A stretch of DNA of 12,650 bases from Ectocarpus siliculosus (Eukaryota > Sar > Phaeophyceae > Ectocarpales > Ectocarpaceae): positions 7,292,345 to 7,304,994 of the forward strand of contig FN649727.1 in NCBI GenBank assembly GCA_000310025.1, written 5' to 3'. The position numbers were made by a program, and so were the translations under genes. Under the pieces are notes generated by a model. The model ran no database searches. It saw only the letters and a list, made by a program, of their open reading frames with translations, and was not told the origin of the DNA. Shown here piece by piece: positions 1 through 10,400 of the stretch (within the stretch, counting starts at the first letter, position 1; every line of letters starts with the position of its first letter).

Positions 1-15
1 GTGGCCGCCCTTTTT

Positions 16-2852
16 TCAAGCATGGTTTTTTCCCCCCCCCCCCTTTCCCCGAGCGCGGTTTCGCTTCCCACGACCGCTTCGTGAGCCGCCGCCGTTGTTA
101 GCGCTTGGGCGCTGCTGTTGTTGTTGTTGCTGCTGCCCCCCCCCGCCGCCCTGAGGGCGAGGCGCCCTCGACGCTTGCGCCTGCTTCTCTCGCTCTCGCT
201 GCATTTCGGTCTCGCACTTTTTTTCCGCTACCTGAGTGAGCGAGTGCGAAGGAGTCGATGCACTGCAGTCAGCGGTAGGAGGGATTCTGCCTGCGGGGGT
301 AGAGGGGACGTGCTTTCCTTCGGGTTTTGTCCCAAGCGGGTTTGTAGCTGTGTGGAGGGGGGGGGGGTGAGGTCCGACTTATTGTTCTCCCTGCTAGAAG
401 GTGTCTCAGAGAAAAGCCTGACACACCGCTGTTGTTCCAATGCCCAGGTGCATGTTTGTGTCGCCGACAAACGCCTTTAGATCGGCTAGAAAGACGGTTG
501 GAGGCTGGTTTCCGCGTAAGGCTCGCACGCCAGAGGGCATGCGAAACATACTGCAGCATACGCTCATTCCGTTCCCTCCTGCCTTGTGGCAAAAAAGACT
601 TTCGAACTCCAGACCCTTTGGCAGCGCATCAGCTATTTATTGCCTTCATCATGGTCATGCGCAACGGGAAACAGGCTCACGCTTCAATATCTCCAGGTGC
701 ATGCAAATAACTGCCTAGGCGCGCGCGAGAAGCGGGGGGAGGGGTTACTTGATGGACCACATTTCGTTCCTAGGGGCCGTTCCTGTTTCAACGAGAACAT
801 ACGTGTCACTGGCGTGCTTGACGGTTCTCTGCGATGTCTCTAGACCAATGCTCTCTTTGATGACATGTTACATGTGCCCCGTCGGGTAGTTGGTCCGTGA
901 CCAAGGAAGGCGTGTACGTTGGCACGGGTGTTTCGAAGGCACCGAGGACAGGCCGTAACGGTTTTTAAATGTCAAGACAACGGCAAGCCGGCTTGTACAG
1001 GGGCAAATTGCTTATCGAGCGGCCGGAGCACTTCGTTGTCACCTGTAGCGCGCAGAGGTTGTCGTTGTTGATCCACCCCAGCTGTGTCTCGCACTGGTCG
1101 TCTGGTAACTGATCATTACTCTTCAACAGCCTTTCCTGCGAGACGGAAACAACCCGACGAAAAACAAATGACAGAAACAGAATTGAGAGGGTGAACGGAG
1201 GTCGGAATATTTTTCTCTGTAACCTGTCTCTCTCAAAGAGGGCGTAACTCACTCGTCGACGATGAAAAATGATAAAATAATAACAAGAAACGCAATCAAC
1301 AACAACAACATTCCACGGAACGGAAAGAATCTCGCCGCCACCAAAATCTCCGAACGCGGGGAACCAACCCGCCGAGCGCCGCACCTCGGACCAACCCCAC
1401 AAGCAAAACACCCCCGAAAAAAAAAACCCACCAGGACCCGCGGAAACCCGCTGACCGCCGCCGCGTGCAACGCCAGAGCCCCCTCGGCAGCCTCGAGGGG
1501 TAGCGAAGGGTCGGCCTCCAGGAGGGCACCCACGATCTCCTCGGCCGCCTTCTCGTTGGTGCACCTGCACGCGTGGATCAGGGCGTTGGCGCCGTAGGCA
1601 GGGGCCACCCTCGGGCTTGCCCGCGAGGGCACCCCGACGCCCGCGACCGCGGGGCCGCGGAGGGAGCCCGGCAGCCCCAGCAGGAGCTTCACGCAGGCCG
1701 TCCTCCCGTTGTAGCAGGCGAGGCTCAGGGCGGTGGAACCGGAGGGGCACTGCTTGTTGGGCTCGACGCCGTAGCGGAGGAGGAGGTCGGCCGCGGCGAC
1801 CTTCCCGTTGGAGCAAGCTGAGGCGGGACGGGATGGGACGGAACACGGGGACGGGATGAGATGAAAAGTAATCGGCCGGGATCAGGGGTTCCCAGGCCCC
1901 TGGACGGATGCGCCTACTACACAATTTCCGAGGCCGTACACTCAATGGAAGCGTCGAAGGGCAGAAACAGAGAACAACAAAGAAAGCTCTGGGCGTGCGT
2001 GATGAAAGAAACCAAAGAAGCCGTTGCTCACACCCGGGACAATTCATCGAAGCATCGTTTGTTCACCTGCCGCCAGCATGTGCCCTTGCGGAAAAGAGAA
2101 CGTGGTGTTGCGATGTAAGACAGTCTGCAGCCTCTTCGGGTGCTGCTTGTGGGTCTGGGCCAGGAGCGCCTGTCAGTAATTGTTTTATTTGCGTGTACAT
2201 ACACGCGCACGGAGAGAACGGGGCACAGCGCGGGAGGGGGGCACAACACGGGGTAGGCACACTGCCGTGAGCATGCATGTTCACACGCTCAATTTTTCAA
2301 CCACTGCTGTCTCTTCGTTGTAGCTGATGCGGGATACAAAAACAGCCCGCTCATGAAAGTGGCGAAGCCTACAATACACGGCGTTGCCCGCACGCTGCTG
2401 TTCTGTGGGCGGAAGGAGTGCAGGTCTTTGCAACCCTCTGCTGTACAGCAGTAGTTGGGTTCTAGTGCTGTACACCTGCCCCAGTCAAAACCATTCTTTT
2501 ATTTACACAGCATAGTACTGCTGTAAGTAAGAGGTGAACCTTGGCCAGCAGCGTACATAGGCAAGCAAATCACCTCGAGCTTGGAGCAATCATCGGGGCG
2601 AGAGGACATGACCAGCTCGGACACCTCCCTCCCGATCTTGTCCGTTGTCTCGTCGCCGATGGCTCTGTGGACGGGAGTGTTGTTGCCGCCGCCGCCGCCG
2701 CGGCCGCCGCCGGTGGTGCTTGCTGTTGGCCCGCCTTGTTGACGAGATGATCCACCACGGCCGCGCCTGCTTCTTGCGCCACCACCCCGAGTGCTTCCTC
2801 CACCTCGGCCCCCTCGACCACCGCCACGAGAACTACCGCCATTGTCAGCCAT
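16..2852 (-). CDS. Ankyrin-repeat protein with RGG/RG-rich termini (5 exons)
   Basis: I assembled this gene from five exons: 2852-2574, 2169-2067, 1817-1432, 1135-1043 and 231-16. All introns are GT-AG and all phases match (0, 1, 0, 0), giving about 358 residues. Residues 5-57 are RGG/GGR-rich with no long hydrophobic stretch. Residues 60-127 look helical. From about 118 to 310 there are degenerate ankyrin repeats: HMLAAACSNGKVAAADLLL across the exon 2/3 junction, then STALSLACYNGRTACVKLLL, GANALIHACRC and ALALHAAAVSGFPRVLERLL across the exon 3/4 junction. The last exon has a charged helix (VAEKKCETEMQREREK), eight Gln, and a Gly/Arg/Lys-rich basic end. The start is the first ATG in frame, in a good context (GCGATGGCT). 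Ankyrin repeats bind proteins and RGG boxes usually bind RNA, so an RNA-linked adaptor is a reasonable inference; no specific orthologue is recognised. The exon 4 to 5 join is the least certain. Confidence 0.78.
2498..2503 (-). promoter_or_regulatory. Candidate intronic polyadenylation signal (AATAAA)
   Basis: If exon 1 of the ankyrin gene is not spliced at 2573, its frame runs 24 more codons to a TAA at 2501-2499. That stop overlaps a perfect AATAAA on the minus strand. Use of this signal would yield a short RGG-only protein of about 117 residues. The motif is seen; its use is inferred. Confidence 0.3.
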
Positions 2853-4772
2853 CGCAGAGAGAGTGTAGAGATTGACGAGAGCAGAGCACAACACAAGTGC
2901 AATGACTGTGCGGGCGGGAGGTGCGGGGTAGGCGGAGGGGGGGGGAGAGGGGACGGTGAGACCGCTCGATTTGTCCCGAATCGTCACAATGCGGGCCGAC
3001 TATGTAAGTACACCGGAAAGAATCGCGCAAGAACGACTTCCGCAGAGCGATTTCTCCACAACCAAGAAGCTTCCAACGCCGAAAAGGGCTGCGCTGGGAA
3101 GATCTCATCGAGATATTTCCTTGCACCTGTCGGTACTCTTCGTATCGTCTTGGTTCTGGAGCAATCGATCTTTGAAAGTCAGCCACAGGAGAAACGGCCG
3201 AAGAGCATAAAACATTGAGACTGCAGAACAAGGACCAACTTCAGAGGAAAAACTGACGGAAGCATGGAGTGTTGCCATGAACAGCAGTCGATGTTGCACA
3301 CCTTGACACCTTGATTGCCTGCGGTCTGTCGGTGTTTAGCTCACTCGCAGCGAGTATCTCTCTTGCAAGCAAGGTCGTTGATAAACAATTGTTGTTGTTG
3401 ATGTCTTCACATTATGAGAATGCTTGATCCGTGGTGTCGTTGGCGGAGCAGGGCACCTCGCGGGCTTGTGCTGTACGAACGAACGGCGTACGCGTTATCT
3501 ACAAGAGGATGATTGTCCACAACGTTCTTTGTGTGGTGGTCGTGTTCTTTTGGTCGAAGAGGTACGCGACGTGGTTAGCAGCGCGTGAAGGAAGCTGCAT
3601 CTTTGTAGTCGGCGGACGACTTTTCTTCGTGGGAAAGAGGAGCTGCAGCGCAGGTCTGAAATTGTAGAAAGTCCTTGTTGGTCTGCCCATCCTAGTTCTC
3701 CATCCAGTTACTCCCCCCCTTGCTCTTCACGACGAGAGATGATGATGTCGAGATGACATAAGACAGCCCGTGAGGCCTAAGTGCTACTACTTCTGTATTC
3801 GATGACAGAAGCCGCAGCAAGGCACAGGTTAGCACGTATCTTTTGCAGCGCAGTCAGGCACAGCAGCCTGGAATACTGAAAAAGTATTACCTCATTGAAA
3901 CGAACTCCCACTTCGCCACCAAATCTGTCCGCCTTTTCCAACACAATGCCTCTGTCAGTCTATCCATATGTATTGACCGTCTGCAGCAGATCTTACCACA
4001 CACGCGAGCGCACATTGTTGGCGGCCGGTCCAGATACGAGCAAGTCCTTGCAAACACAAGGGGCACCCCGCTCCCACAGGCTCCCCTTTCTTCCAGCCAG
4101 TTATTTGTCCACGGAGGGTTAGTCTGTTCTTTGCTTGGTCCCTAAACATGAGACTGCTTTCTAGGAGCTCGTCAGTTGGGGCGCTCGTCAAACAATACGT
4201 GACGCAGTAGCTCCCCACGGTGATGTGCTATATATCGATTCGGGGCGCAGTAGCACCTCGCTTTGACAGCGTCAGTTCGCTGTAAAATACTTGGAGGGAG
4301 CCAGCCGCATGTATGTGTCGCAGCAACGTCGTGCACAACCATGCTGTGACTTGTGTCACACCAGGTGCATTGTACGCCCGAGGAAAAAAAAAGCGGTGGC
4401 GCGTAAAGACAGGCCTCTTCTGGTTGGCTGCCAAACGAAGCGTTGGAACCGCGAAGAAACGCTTTGGGAGGGCGCACATGGTGCAAATAAAAAAAACTTC
4501 AACATGAGTTTATGAACCATTGGAAAAGCCCGGAACCGTCGCGTGAGAGAAACACGTGTACGCATGCTCCGCGGAAAGTACGAAGATATTGATGTCTACT
4601 GTCGCTCTTGAGTGCAGCTGTTCTCGGTGCCGCCATGAGAAGTGCTTCCCCCTCTATTTCCCTCGACTATAATCTTCGGGGGGATAGGGCCCACCACCGT
4701 GGTGGCTTCTGCTCAGGAGCTGGAACAACGATACTGCCAAAAACAAACGTGTATTTACACAGAACGTTCTAC
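2853..4772. other. Gene-free stretch between the ankyrin and proteasome genes
   Basis: I see no exon chain with protein-like content on either strand. The right part must include the 3' UTR and polyadenylation region of the minus-strand proteasome gene. The left part must include the promoter and 5' UTR of the minus-strand ankyrin gene, with a C/T-rich stretch upstream of its ATG (read on the minus strand). Short open frames such as 3431-3667 (+) and 3843-4145 (+) have no recognisable family. A plus-strand ATG followed five codons later by GTAAGT at 2989-3009 is treated as a finding only. Confidence 0.6.
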
Positions 4773-6739
4773 TCAATGGCTCTTGAGCTGGAGCCGTTCT
4801 CGTCGGTGGCCCTGTCGAGTCACCACCACTATCTCCACCTCGTCCCCGAGGCTGATATCTCTCTCCCCTCCCGCCACGAACGCCCTCCTAACTAACGCCA
4901 ACGCTTCCTCCAGCCCTACAGCCACCACGGGCTGTTCCCGCCCCGCGCGCCCGCACCCGCCGGCCCCGGTCACCGCCTCAGCGGCATCGAGGCGATCGAG
5001 CACGGGTTGCATAAGGCTAAGTCCGCCACCCGCGCACGCCACCCTAACGCGCTCGAAAGAACCAACAGCATCGTATCCGTACACGGCTCCGATGCCTGAT
5101 TGTCCAATCGGATGATGAGTTCACCGGTGCGTGGAACGTGGGGGCGGGAAAACGGACAGCTGGCTTAAACACGATAACGTTTTCGCAAGTTCACCTTGGA
5201 CGGAGTGCTCCGTTAGTGTTGCACAGTGGGTGTCGCAGCAAACAAGGCATTAGCTGTTATGAGGTTTGTCGCGCGTTTCTTCAGGAGTGTCTTGGTTCAA
5301 GGAGCCTTTCCCAGACTCTAGGATGGAACTAACCCAACGCAACGAATCTTTTGAAGTGACGGTCTACCGGGACGCCGCAATCTGACGAAAAACAACACAT
5401 GTTACAGGAGCACGCGGTATGCTTCGAACGAGCAAACACGAGGACGCAGAGCCTGATCTCGACAACGTTGCTGTGAAAAAAAAGCAATAGCCGCTCGCTC
5501 ACAACTTGCTCCTCACGATTCCCTCCGTGGAGCTCGGGACCCGCTAATTGTAATACAGACCACTGCTCTGGACCATAGAATAGAAAGAAAGCCTTCTCGT
5601 GGAGTGACGCCATGTTCCTCGATTCCGTCGCACACGCACCTTCCTCGTCTAGACCGCCCACGATGTTGAACGTGTAAAACGGAAAGCCCCGCCGATAGTA
5701 GAGGTGCGTGCTCAGCATGCGGCTCACGGCCTTGGTGCCCATAGTCCGTCGCTGCTCCATCTCGTAGTCACGTATCAAGTACTGGGGTTGGGTGGAACAA
5801 TATTGCCAAGCAGGGTTGAGTGCCCATCAGCAGCCAGCAACCACAGAGCGCTCAAGAGTCCAACGAACCCACCCCAAAGGAAATATCGTCACCCAAGAGG
5901 AATCAAAAACGAACTGCAAAACACACTCCCACACAGCTAAATACAAGACTGACGTCTTTTCGTCGGTCAGCTGGTTAGCGCGGTCGATGCCACTAAAGAA
6001 AAAACACACACACACACACACATACGTGCAGTTTTCTTCTTTTATTGCTACGGTATCTGTCTTTATCCGGAGAGTAGTGCATGACGCTCGGTCACAGGAT
6101 CCCAGATCGTGGCCTATAGAAACATTTTGCGTTTCCTCCGCACTGAGACTGACGTCATTTCATTGGTCAACCGGTTAGCGCGGTCGATGCTAATAAAAAA
6201 GACACACACACACACACACAAAAAAAATGAACACCTCTAGGACTTGAGACTGCACGCGTGAAGGACGCGCAGGTGTAGCTGAGTAGCGACGCAAAACAGG
6301 GAAAGCATGGCGCGATTGCTTGAACGAATGCAGCAGCGCCCGCTGAGGACCGTCGCCCTTGTCGGAGCCATATCTAGGTGAACCCGCGGACCATCTTCGC
6401 AAAAAACATTGCGCGCGGTGCCTCTCCTATTCGTCTCGTGTGAATACCGTTTTCCGTAGGAGGTAGGTTTCTACAACCTAAGTCTTCAGACGTGCTGTCG
6501 CAACAGCTGATGAGGCCCTCACCTCCAGCAAGCGAAGCAAGCCCTGCGTGTCAGCCCAACAGCCGGCAGTCGCGAGGTGAGTGTCCCCGGAAAGGCGGTG
6601 GACGCGGGTTACGTTTCGGCTCAAGATGGTGTAGCCGTCGCTCAACCGCGAGTCCGCTGCGATGATGCAGTAGTCCGGGCCGGCCACTGCGACCACTGTC
6701 CCGCCGTTGTTGGCATACGGTTCGAATCCCGCCCCATTC
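4773..6739 (-). CDS. PSMB1: 20S proteasome subunit beta-6 (beta type-1), 5' exon unresolved
   Basis: This encodes a subunit of the beta ring of the 20S proteasome core, one of the beta subunits without catalytic activity. Three exons are clear: 6739-6523, 5781-5640 and 5095-4773, with GT-AG introns and matching phases (0, then 1), ending at TGA 4775-4773. They give about 227 residues, close to the family's usual length. Family landmarks in order are FEPYANNGGTVVAVAG, IIAADSRLSDGYTI, MLSTHLYYRRGFPFY, GGLDEEGIGAVYGYDAVGSF, MQPVLD and ERDISLGDEVEIVVV. Spacing across the exon 2/3 junction matches known beta-6 proteins residue for residue by eye. Oddities are GF where most members have FF after the RR pair, a Gly/Ala/Arg-rich loop in exon 4, and a C-terminal LKSH in place of the usual acidic end. 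The first coding exon must end in phase 2. The gene is head to head with the MYB gene. Confidence 0.9.
5946..6024 (+). repeat. SINE-like repeat, copy 1, ending in (CA)n
   Basis: This copy begins AGACTGACGTC, contains GGTCAGCTGGTTAGCGCGG, then an A-rich stretch and about ten CA units. It matches the copy at 6146-6228 at most positions over about 60 bp before the microsatellite. The GGTCAGCTGGTTAGCGC core resembles the D-arm/A-box of a tRNA, but no B-box follows. It lies in the beta-6 intron 5782-6522. Confidence 0.6.
6146..6228 (+). repeat. SINE-like repeat, copy 2, ending in (CA)n and an A-run
   Basis: This is the second copy of the element, starting exactly 200 bp after copy 1. It has AGACTGACGTCA, GGTCAACCGGTTAGCGCGG and TCGATGC, then an A-rich stretch, about nine CA units and an A-run. 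Flanks of the two copies are unrelated, so this is not a simple 200-bp tandem duplication. It lies in the same beta-6 intron. Confidence 0.6.
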
Positions 6740-7168
6740 CTAAGGAAAAACGGGGGATCGGACGTGGGGGTCAAAGAAACTGCCGGCACTCGGGATTGAT
6801 GATGTGGTCGACCGCCGTCGTCGTGCAGCAAGCGATGTTTTGACTTTGAGAGGGGCGACCCGAAAACAAACGGGGGTGGAGAAGCGGCAACTACTGTACT
6901 ACCGTCTTTGAGCCGACAGCTCCGTAGTTTAACATTTAGTTCGGACCGGCGATGAGAACACTTGCAGCCCACCTTCGGGACTCTTCTAGTCCTGGCGGTG
7001 TCTGCAGGAGAGATTCCGCAATCGGTGTTCCTTGTTGACACAGCTGCCGACGGCCTGCTCTCGCCAACTCCTGGCACAGCAAACAGCACAAGCTCTCAGC
7101 GCGCCGGCTTGCCACACATTACTTATGGATTGTACTAAATCGCCCGCGTATGCATAGGAGAGTGATAC

Positions 7169-7185
7169 ATTGCCGGGGTTAGCAT
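7169..7185 (-). CDS. PSMB1: Candidate first coding exon of the proteasome beta-6 gene
   Basis: An ATG at 7185-7183 opens a 17-nt exon (MLTPA plus two bases) followed by a GTATCA donor. It ends in phase 2, as exon 6739-6523 requires, and would give MLTPAMNGAGFEPYANNGG. Plant beta-6 N-termini are similarly short. Rival starts with the same phase are ATG 7258 (MASW plus two bases, donor GTGCCA) and ATG 8353 (donor at 8219, see findings). The choice is a guess without transcripts. Confidence 0.25.
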
Positions 7186-7420
7186 TGCAAAACACGGTCT
7201 GAGGTGATAGGTCTGGCGCAACGGCAGCAGTGGCGCAGTGGCACAACCAACTGGCCATCTCTGCACACGCAGTGTTCTCTCTGGTCTCTGGTCTACAACA
7301 CATGGCGATGAACTGATCCTGATGATTGAATCTCCCCTGTATACAACTGCAGTCGCGGCCCAGAAGATATAGGTTTGCGCACAGGCCAAGCCAAGGGACT
7401 AGAAATTCGCACGATCACCC
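7186..7420. promoter_or_regulatory. Short shared upstream region of the head-to-head beta-6 and MYB genes
   Basis: Minus-strand beta-6 exons end to the left, and plus-strand MYB coding starts at 7421 or 7514. If the short beta-6 first exon is right, both promoters share only about 235-330 bp. An in-frame stop at 7400 bounds the MYB frame upstream. A TATA-like AGATATAGG lies at 7364-7372 on the plus strand. No other element is convincing. Confidence 0.35.
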
Positions 7421-10400
7421 ATGCTACGGGATGTTTGCTACAAGAGCCCGCCAGTAAGCGGCCGGAGGAGCGTTGTGCATCGTCCTCGGTACTGCTGTAG
7501 ATGCAGTACCTCGATGTCGCCCTCCGTAGTCCATGAAGGCCCTGCTGACCGTCGCCTGCCGGACGTCCACGAAGCATCTACAACTCCAGTCCCGCCGAGA
7601 GAATTGACGAGAAGAAGCAAGGTGAGGCGGAGATCAGGTCTCATCGTGCCGGCTGCTGTGTGTGAACGTACAAGCAGCAGTAGAGAGGTGCGCGGGGACA
7701 AAGTGGAGAGAGAGAAAAATGCGGCGAAACAACAAGGGGGGCTTTCCATGGGTTCGGGAGGGGGGATTGGCCGTTGAGAAAGAGAACCAAGATAGGAAAT
7801 TTTTCGCCCTTGCGCTGATGGTCTGCGCTGTTGGCTCCTCCTGCCTTGCCCGAAAGCTTCGAAGCTTCGAGATTTGAGAGGAAACACAACTCGACTGGTA
7901 CCCCGTGTGGGACGTATCAGGGAGAGAGAACGCTCGCGATCATGGCGATGAATATGCCGCCCCCGTCTCCGCGGACAGAGAAACGGCGCTTGGCGGTGAG
8001 ACAGAAACTGCGTGCACACAAAGCCGCCGTTGGTCTTTTTTTTTTGGGCCAAGCAACCAACCTTGGTAGGTAGCAAACTCGCGCGTGCATGAATGCAGCA
8101 CGTGCTCCTCTCGATGTTGTCTCATGGCACCCGATCTGTTGCTCACGTTTTCAACAGGGTGCCCCGGCAGAGCTGGAAGTGCTGGCATCTCCCTCCAAGG
8201 TGAGAAGTTGTAGGTGCACGTTTTTGGGAAATCAATCTGGCGCCAAATTCCCAATTTCAGACCACCCCCGACGGTGTTCGTTTGGCTCGCCCGCGGGAGC
8301 TTGTCCAGCAGGGTAGCCTTCGCAGACGCAGCTGCTAGAGCGTCAAAACTCATTGCATTGCTTGCACCTTGGCATTCGTGTTTTATACCTGCCGCATGAT
8401 TGGTATGAGCGCTGAACACCAGACAGAAGGCCGCACACCGGCTATCTGCCTGTAGTAATAGCCTACAGGCACCGTTCGCGCCATATTTTGGGTGATGATG
8501 TGTGACGCTGCTTCCTCTCACGCCCGTGTCCTCCTTCGCTACATACATCGACAGAGAGGGACGCCCAGCAAGAACCGCTCCTTCTTCTCCACCAGCGGGT
8601 CGGACAACCCTCGCACGCCGGCCGATGTCAGCTGGATCCGGGAGCAGGCGGGCACGACGCCTCGTGCCCTGGACCGCGACTTCCTGGCGGCGTCCCCCGC
8701 TGCCGCTGTCGACGTCGGAGTTCCGGTAGCAGCAGCAGCAGCAGGGAAGGCGACGAAGCAAGCCACGGCCACGGCGACGCCGACAAAGAGCAAGATGTTC
8801 AACAGGAGGACGTGGACCAAGGAGGAGAACGACCAGCTGCACGAAGGGATAGCGTCGCTTGGCGGTCCTAACTCGAACTTCGGAAAAAATGTGAGCTTGC
8901 GGGACAAAAACAGCCAGGCAGCACGTGCTACTGTAGCATGGTGGTGGTGGTGGTGGTGGTAGTGCGTACGTGCGGTATGCATAGATGTAGACCAGGTAAA
9001 ACACCGCCTCGGTTTTCGCAGTGGACACCCGCACTAGAGGAAACAGTAGTGGTAGCAGCTACAGGGTCGCAATGGTGCAGTTTGTGAGCCTTTTATGCGT
9101 AGATAGTTTAGTGGTGAACCTACTGGAACGTCCCGCTCTCAGGCCGAGACTCAATCGGAAATGCGCACCCAGAAATCACACCCAGACCAAGAACTACTTC
9201 GGGAAGATTTACAGTACGTGGAATCGTGGCGGGTCTTGACCGCTTTTTCCAAACCCAAACCTAAAGATCAAGTTGAGCGTGCGGCAAAATATCGAATAAG
9301 AGCCTGTCGTTGACGTTGCGTTGGGTTGCAGCTGGGTGGAGTTGGGGCTGCGGCCAGTGAGCCAGCCTCCTACCGGGGAAACACGATGGAAAAAAGATAG
9401 GCGAGAGGGGCGCATAACCACTGAGAGCGGTGGCACATGCCGCGGTTTATATCCTTGCGGTGCCCGTGGCTGCAGCTGCTGCTGTCACTGCTACTTGTCG
9501 CGCTGCTGATGGTCAGCGTACGAGAAGGACATGTTCCCTTGCTCGCGGGTTGACTGTGCAGCCCGTTATGCGCGGTGTGCGGGTGAAAAGCGAGCCCCTT
9601 GTGGCAACGTAGCGTGCCTGAAACAACCACGGTCTTGCATTATGTTTCCACCTTACCCTCGAGTAGATCAACTCTCCGGAACTCTGGGTTGCGGTTCGCC
9701 CAACTCTGGGTTTGAGATTCAACCATTCTTCGTTGATTTGAGACGTTAGTCCGCTATTCCGACACAGAGTTTACCTTGCTAAAAGAAGCGGTCTTGTCAT
9801 CATTTCACCCAATCAAGCCGGGATTTTATGTGTTTCTTTCCGTTCCAACTCTTGGTCCGGGTGTACATTTCGGTCTAAGACCCGACCTCAAGTGGACCAG
9901 ACCTATGTTGACATAACACGCCTACAGGGTAGAGCTGGAGCCGCGGTGGAGGTAAAGTCCGCCTTCCGCTGATCGACTCCGGCCCCATTCTGTGCTTTAC
10001 TGCTGTCGAGGCTAACCACCTCAAATCATTGCACCTACCCGTGCCTGGCCAAAGGCTCCGTGCCATGCCGAAGGTACTTACTGGTTGCCTGAATGCTTGC
10101 AGCTTGACGTTTTTCCATCGAGGGGAGCACATAGGCAAGGTAGGCACCGTGAACGCAAACGATTGGCGAACCCTTTTGACGACAAAGCTAACGAAGGACG
10201 GACGATGTCCGTGGATTGCGTTCCTACCACATCACCTGGGCACAGCTCCCCCAAAGAGACACCAACTACACAGACAGGGCAGCGCCGTTTCGTGCATCTG
10301 TTTCTTAAGGCTCGACCAATCTCCTTGAAATGGACCGGTCTGTTTTGCAGGAATGGAACAAGATCGCCCACCACTTCCTGAAGGGCTCGCGGACGGGCAC

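Noticed and set aside
965-2047. 360-codon minus-strand open frame
   Set aside because: It is a shifted frame across the ankyrin exon 1817-1432 and its introns. Only the stretch 1135-1043 in this frame is real exon.
3431-4145. Plus-strand open frames of 78 and 100 codons
   Set aside because: No recognisable domain and no supporting splice sites or compositional change; they fit chance frames in intergenic DNA.
4608-5115. Plus-strand open frames over the 3' end of the beta-6 gene
   Set aside because: They are antisense shadows of beta-6 exon 5095-4773, with no family match and no splice context.
6718-6732. GGTTCGAATCC, a perfect tRNA B-box
   Set aside because: The flanking bases do not form a T-stem and no tRNA cloverleaf fits. 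The bases encode the FEPY region of beta-6 on the other strand.
7438-7644. Minus-strand ORF starting MRPDLRLTLLLLVNSLGG, resembling a signal peptide, which could splice in phase to the beta-6 exon and suggest a plastid-compartment proteasome
   Set aside because: It lies directly opposite MYB exon 1, whose frame and strong donor are better supported. The phase-compatible donor (GTGGAC) is weak.
7940-9034. Long 364-codon minus-strand open frame
   Set aside because: Most of it is the antisense shadow of MYB exons 2-3. Only the part at 8147-8353 looks protein-like and is listed separately.
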